From contig CM072148.1 of the NCBI GenBank assembly GCA_036850595.1, positions 5,569,118-5,633,117 of the forward strand: 64,000 nucleotides of DNA. The letters are read 5' to 3'. Shown here piece by piece: positions 54,101 through 60,100 of this stretch (the first letter of the stretch is position 1; every line of letters starts with the position of its first letter). The DNA comes from Rhyacichthys aspro (taxonomy: Eukaryota > Chordata > Actinopteri > Gobiiformes > Rhyacichthyidae). The notes below the pieces were generated by a model that saw only the letters and a list, made by a program, of their open reading frames with translations, did no database searches and was not told the DNA's origin. The position numbers were made by a program, and so were the translations under genes.

Positions 54101-57100
54101 CATAGTGTATTATAGTGTACCCCAGCATAGTGTAGTATAGTGTAGCGTAGCATAGCATATTATAGTGTACCCCAGCATAGTGTAGTATAGTGTAGCGTAG
54201 CATAGCGTAGTGTATTATAGTGTACCCCAGCATAGTGTAGTATAGCAATTCCTGTTAGCTTGGGAGCACTTATTTAGCATTTTAGCACTGAGGGGCATCG
54301 TTCCACTCGTTTTGTCATTAAGCCTTTTCTCCTTTTAGGAAGTTTGTAAAATGCATGTGGCTTTCGAAAAACCACATCAGACACATCACATTTACCTCAC
54401 CCTGCTTTGTTCTCTCCAGGCTTCGAGTGTGTCTTCTGCAATTTTGTTTGCAAGACGCGTAGCATGTACGAGCGGCACCTCCAGATCCACCTCATCACAC
54501 GAATGTTCGAATGCGACGTCTGCCACAAGTTCCTGAAGACGCCCGAGCAGCTGCTGGAGCATAAGAAGTGCCACACCGTCCCCTCCGGAGGGCTCAAGTA
54601 AGGAAAGCAAGTACAGACAGAGGTTCCTAACTCCGACCCCTCCACCCTCTCCCCACTCCTGCTCGCTCAACTCTCCACATGCAAAACAACATACATTACT
54701 TTAGCAAAGACAGGGGTGTGCCTTTTATACAAGCTTCAATGAAATCAAACTCGGTTCTTCATATACCAGTAGTATACTAGTCTCTTTTACTCAGATTCAT
54801 ACTTGTTTGACCCTTTCCAGTTTTGCATACACCTTTACTTGAGAGTGAGTTACATTTTTACTATTAAATCCACTTTATGTTCATTATGTTATGTAAAAAA
54901 AGGTGAAAATAGAGCAAAATATAGTCTGCTAATGTGTAAAGAAGGCCAAACACATCTCCCAAGTCACTAAAATCTAAATAAAACATTAAGAGCTCATTTT
55001 AGTGTTTGAGTAAGTAGCTTTTTTGTGCATAATGCAAAATAAACTTTGGCTACCACGTTGATGACGCATATGAAATCAAGCCACAAGGTTGAGCACAATC
55101 TTATCTGACATGGGATTTTGAGTTTTTGTGCCAGTTTCAGCAGAGATTCATGTGTCAAAAATGTTCCCAGCACCACATGAATGCAGCGCTGTTGAGAACC
55201 ATTACCCAGCAAGGAGAGGTACACTAAGAATTGAATGGCTGGTGCTGGTGTAGTAATTGGTTTAAATAAGTAAAAATTGCTAAGACGAATACAGTTTAAC
55301 AAAAAAAAGAACTGTGGCCACGTTGAAGAGAGAATTGTAGCCTTTTGTCCACAGATTTATTATCGCCAGCCAGCAAATGAAATGCGACTGTCTGTGGTTT
55401 TGCTCGTCTGTCTTGGCAAGTGGAACTTATTAGATAGTGCTGTATGCATCCGCAGCGGCTACTCTGAGCAGAAGGCAGAGTGAAAGGAGATGGAAATGGG
55501 CTTCCCCTCAGGGTCTGTTGTTCCACTGCCCACAGCCACAGCACACACACAAAAATCTGATGAAACCTGCTTTCCCGAGAGCTACACGCTGCTGCAGTCA
55601 TTACACTGCATCAACCATGTAACGAAAAACACTTCTTGGCACACCCCTGGAACATGATCACTCACAAGTAAGAGCACACAGCATAAGCACAGGCTTGTAT
55701 AACATCTCACCCCGCCACAGCCTAATGTAGCCGTGTATTCACCAGAGCTAATGTGTGCTTTTAAGATCACACCATAGACAGTGACCGAATAGACAGAATA
55801 GTGGACAGTGGGATCTGATGAGAAGCTTATTCAAAAGTGAGGGTCGGCTCCATTAATCTTTTATCCTAAAAACAGCAACTGAAAGTCTCTATTTTTGACT
55901 GTTTGGCTTTACATTCACCAACCACACTTTGGAGACACGTGTTCACCTGCTTATCAATTCAAATATTAGTATAACTCAGTGCATTTTGATTATTTGGCTT
56001 AAAGTTAAACTAAGCATCAGACAAAAGTGATAGAGTGACTGAAAATGGCATGTTGTTGGTGCCACTGATCTGTTTATCTACTGAAATTTTGATGCGCACA
56101 AACATCAGAAAAGATCCAGTGAGCGGCTGTTCTTTTACTGAAAATGTCCTGTTGACGCTAGAGTTCAGACTTAAAAGGCATAACTGCTTTGAGGTAAAAG
56201 AAAGGCACAGTAACTCAAAAAGCAACACATTAAAGTCAAAGTTGAGATTAGGTACCACTAAGTGCAGAGAAATGTTGCCATTGTTTACCCAGGCCCAACA
56301 TAATTACGTAACAGAGGTTTGAGTTATATTACCTAATGACAAAAGCATCATTTTGTCCTTTTGTATTCATATTGTAGGGTCAGAAATGTATTGATTATTT
56401 GTTTAACTTTGTTAAAGGCATCAAATTGTAAGTTATTAGACATTTGGGTTACAGGCAGTTGAACAGGTGTCTCCTACAGTGGTCTGAAGGTCCATTTTTT
56501 AATCATTGGTCTGTTTAAAATGTTTAAATTGCACCTACATAGGGTAATAGGAGGCTGTGGTTAGGATCAGACCTAAAATCTATGCAATGATTGAAACTAA
56601 ATCTTAATTAACTTCAGAGGTACTTTACTGACAGTTAGCATAACAGTTAGCATAACTAGCTACACAAGCTAAAAGCCAACTTTTTCTTCTTCAAGCATTT
56701 CTTAAGCTTTCTAAATACTGACCATTTTCTGAACATGATGGTTTACTTCTGCTACACATAACTCTAGTGTAAAACACACAAACACAGAAGCAGACAGGAG
56801 CTGAATTAATGAATGGTCAATAGGCCTTTTCTTAACGTTTTGTAGCTCTCACATCCTCACACGCTTCCCCTCCATGTCCATCCTCTGACCCACAGGAGCC
56901 TTTGTTGTACTGCGATACATTTATGTCCCATTTCAGGCCTGTTGAGCTAACACAAAGCCCATCTGTTGACCGCAGCGGCATCCACAGCGCGCACAGATGA
57001 GCTTTGACTCCAGACCAAATTTGTCACAAAAATGTTCATAATTTAAAACTTTGAGACTGTTTTTAAAATATATTTTGAGAAGTTAATGTGGGGCAGTTTT

Positions 57101-60100
57101 CTAAGAGTCATTCCAAGTTTGCCATTGTTTTGTTTTTGAGTTGTTCTCATAACTCCAGTCTGTGCATGAGCATTATGAATACCGCCTCATCTCGTCATTA
57201 ACAAAAGTCTGTGCTCTGCATTTCTGTGTAGCCATCAGTGGATGTTCCTAATATCTCCAAGTGTGAAAAAATGAGAGCACTTCACTGAATTTGTCAAATA
57301 GAACACAAACACATTCAGTACAAAAGCTCAAAGAATCTTCACACTGTAGCGGCTAATGTGAGGACTTGTTGCTAGTCGTAGAGTGTGAGTGAATAACTGT
57401 GAAGGAGGGTTTTTTTTAACAGTTTGAAATGTATCTTCTGTCTGGTGTAAATGTTTTTGAAACCAGATTGATTCCTTTAAGAAAGCAGTCAAAAGGCAAA
57501 TGAACAGGTGGTGGATGCTTTAGATTCCAGTAAAACCAATCAAGATGGGAACAGTTGTATATTTAATTATAAATGTTTTAAAAAATCAACATATTTTTGC
57601 ATAAAGGTTTCTATGGATGCAGTCAACTAAAGAAAACCCACGCTTTAGCTTCTGATTTATTGGTCCATAACCAAACTGTCACAGCAGCCTGGGTTAAGTT
57701 TATTTTGAGTAAATGCAGTAGTAGTAGTAGTAGTTGCACAACTTGCAGGTTTTATCACAGTTTTTAGTGTTTCAACCAATTTTACGCCTCAGACTGAATC
57801 AATTAAATGCAAATAAGGCTTGCATTTAAGAATCAGGGGCCACATAGACAACACAAAACCCACTATGTATAATAAAAAAGTGTATTCATGCATACACAAA
57901 TATGCTCAGTAAACACAGTGTAGTTTGTATGCCAGGACAGTAGGGGCACTGTGAATCCTGCCACCACAATTACACACAAAGAAGCAATGGTGGAGGTTTT
58001 CTGTGGCAGCGCTGATCATTTTAGTCATTATTATTATTATTAGATCATATATTTCAGACTCACAGTGGGGGGCTGATAACGCCAAACTTGTGTAATCACA
58101 AGACCACAACGCAACAAACTTTTATAGTTGAAAAACGGATTATGAACCCCTTATTTCTCATTCTTCTCTCTTGATCATTTTGTTAAAAAATAAAACAAAG
58201 CAAATCCACCACTGCCTCATGATTGGTTCGAGAACAGTTTTCCATGTTTATATCTTAAATGATGATAAAGAATGTAGACCTACTGTGTATTTTTTGCTTA
58301 GATTGAGGAGTTAAACCTTTACAGGAGACTAACCTTCCAGTTGTGGTTAGGATGTATTAAGCTGGATGTGAAGTGTTCCTGTTCCATGTAGCAGTGTGTA
58401 GCAGTGAGGGAGCCAGGGCCTTGTCCATTTTGAGGTTTTTCTGAGGTGATTCTGTTCTGCAGGGTTTGTGAAGCGCTTTGGGGCCCAGAGCAGATGAAAG
58501 GTGCTATTTAAATGTAAGTGCCACTCCATTCCTTCATTTCCTTCATGTCCTACTGCTCCGATCTTTTTCTCCAGCCTGTCACCCCACTCCCACACACACC
58601 ATACAGCACGTCTCCATTAAACTGCCACACATACGCCGCACAACTCCACACCACACACATTTCCTTTACCTGTCCTTTCTTCTTCATCCTTTGTGTCCAA
58701 ATCAGGGTTCCTACAAAAGTATGCAAAAGTACGCAATTGGATTTTAGGCGTTGTCATACTGCCAAAGTATGGAAAAAGTAAAATAAATAAACAATATGGA
58801 CCATATTTATGTTTCTAGGACCCAGCCCTTATTGTAAATTCCAAAATTAAGTTTCCTGACAATGTCAACATCAACCGTTTTTCTTGTAATTGAGTGCCAA
58901 ATTTAGAACTTAACACTGTCAAAGAATATTTTTCCAAAATATTGTTTTGAAATTCAAAAATATGTAATTGTGAAATTTAATCCCAGCGCTTTTACGTCTC
59001 TATTGGCCCTAATTACACCATTGTGTTTCCAGGCAATCCCTCGATTTTTTTTTTTTCCCCAAAAAACATACTTTTAATGTTTTTGAACCTTATGGCCCTA
59101 TCATAACACTCAAATGAAATGTTTTCTGAAATATTCATCAATAAGCCCAGAAATCTGATCCTGTAAAAAACTATATCGTTAGTGTGTAATAATGTGTAGG
59201 AACCCTGTTAAATGAGATTGATGCAGGCCTGTGTGAGCTCTGGGTTTAACAGTTCTTTTGTGCGGTCTCCTTCCTTGTGTCCCTCGTCCTTCTGTGGCTC
59301 TCTCCAGGTGCCCTTTCTGCATCTACTCCACCAATCGTCCAGCGGCCATGGAGTGCCACCTAAAGACGCACTGTAAGATGGAGTACCGCTGCCGCATCTG
59401 CCAAGGACTGTGGCCCGACCAGGCCTCGCTGGACGGCCACATGCGCGCCCACCGTCTGGGCAACCACTACAAGTGCGAGCAGTGCGGCTACCTGTCCAAG
59501 ACGGCCAACAAGCTGATCGAGCACGTGCGGGTGCACACGGGCGAGCGGCCCTTCCACTGCGACCGCTGCTCCTACAGCTGCAAACGCAAAGACAACCTCA
59601 ACCTGCACAAGAAGCTGAAGCACGCGCCGCGCCACACGCTGGGCTGCCACGAGTGCCCCTTCACCACCACGCACCCCTTCGTCTTCAGCCGCCACGTCAA
59701 GAAACACCAGAGGACGGCGGAGGAGGACGAGGAGGAGGAGAGGGCGTCGCCGGCCGGGTCCAACAAGAGCCACGACAACTTCCTGTTTGGAGCAGGAAGC
59801 AGCGGAGGCAGCGGCAGCAGCAGCCCGCTCATGAACCTGAGCGCGTCGCAGGCTCTGCAGTCGGTCGCACTGTCGCTCACTTTAGGCAAGTCCCATCCGC
59901 CGCCGGACAACACCACCCCCTCCTCGACCGACCACCCACTCTGCCCGCTCAGCGCCAACGGCCGCCCCTCCCTCTCCTCCCCCCTGGAGCAGTACACGAA
60001 CTGCGAGCGCTCTCCCCTCATCCCCCTCACCACCCTCTTCACCCAAAACAGCCGCTTCACATTCCAGTCGGCGCAGCGGCCGGCCACGTCCCCGCTCCTC

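Larger units (their letters stand above)
54598..59307 (+). other. znf827: Intron 12 (4.7 kb)
   Basis: Donor GTAAGG, acceptor tggctctctccag. AATAAA hexamers occur at 54977-54982 and 55038-55043, within 450 bp of the in-frame stop. Further in are a CAGTTAGCATAA duplication near 56630-56660, a short AGT microsatellite at about 57717-57734, a LINE/SINE tail (58467-58517) and a 505-bp MITE (58703-59207). Other stretches (55100-56600, 56700-58300) are AT-rich with no recognised content. Confidence 0.85.

Noticed and set aside
53792..54248. Minus-strand Tyr/Leu/His-rich ORFs as a repeat protein
   Set aside because: Products of a pentanucleotide tandem repeat lacking minus-strand stops; no start context or splice evidence.
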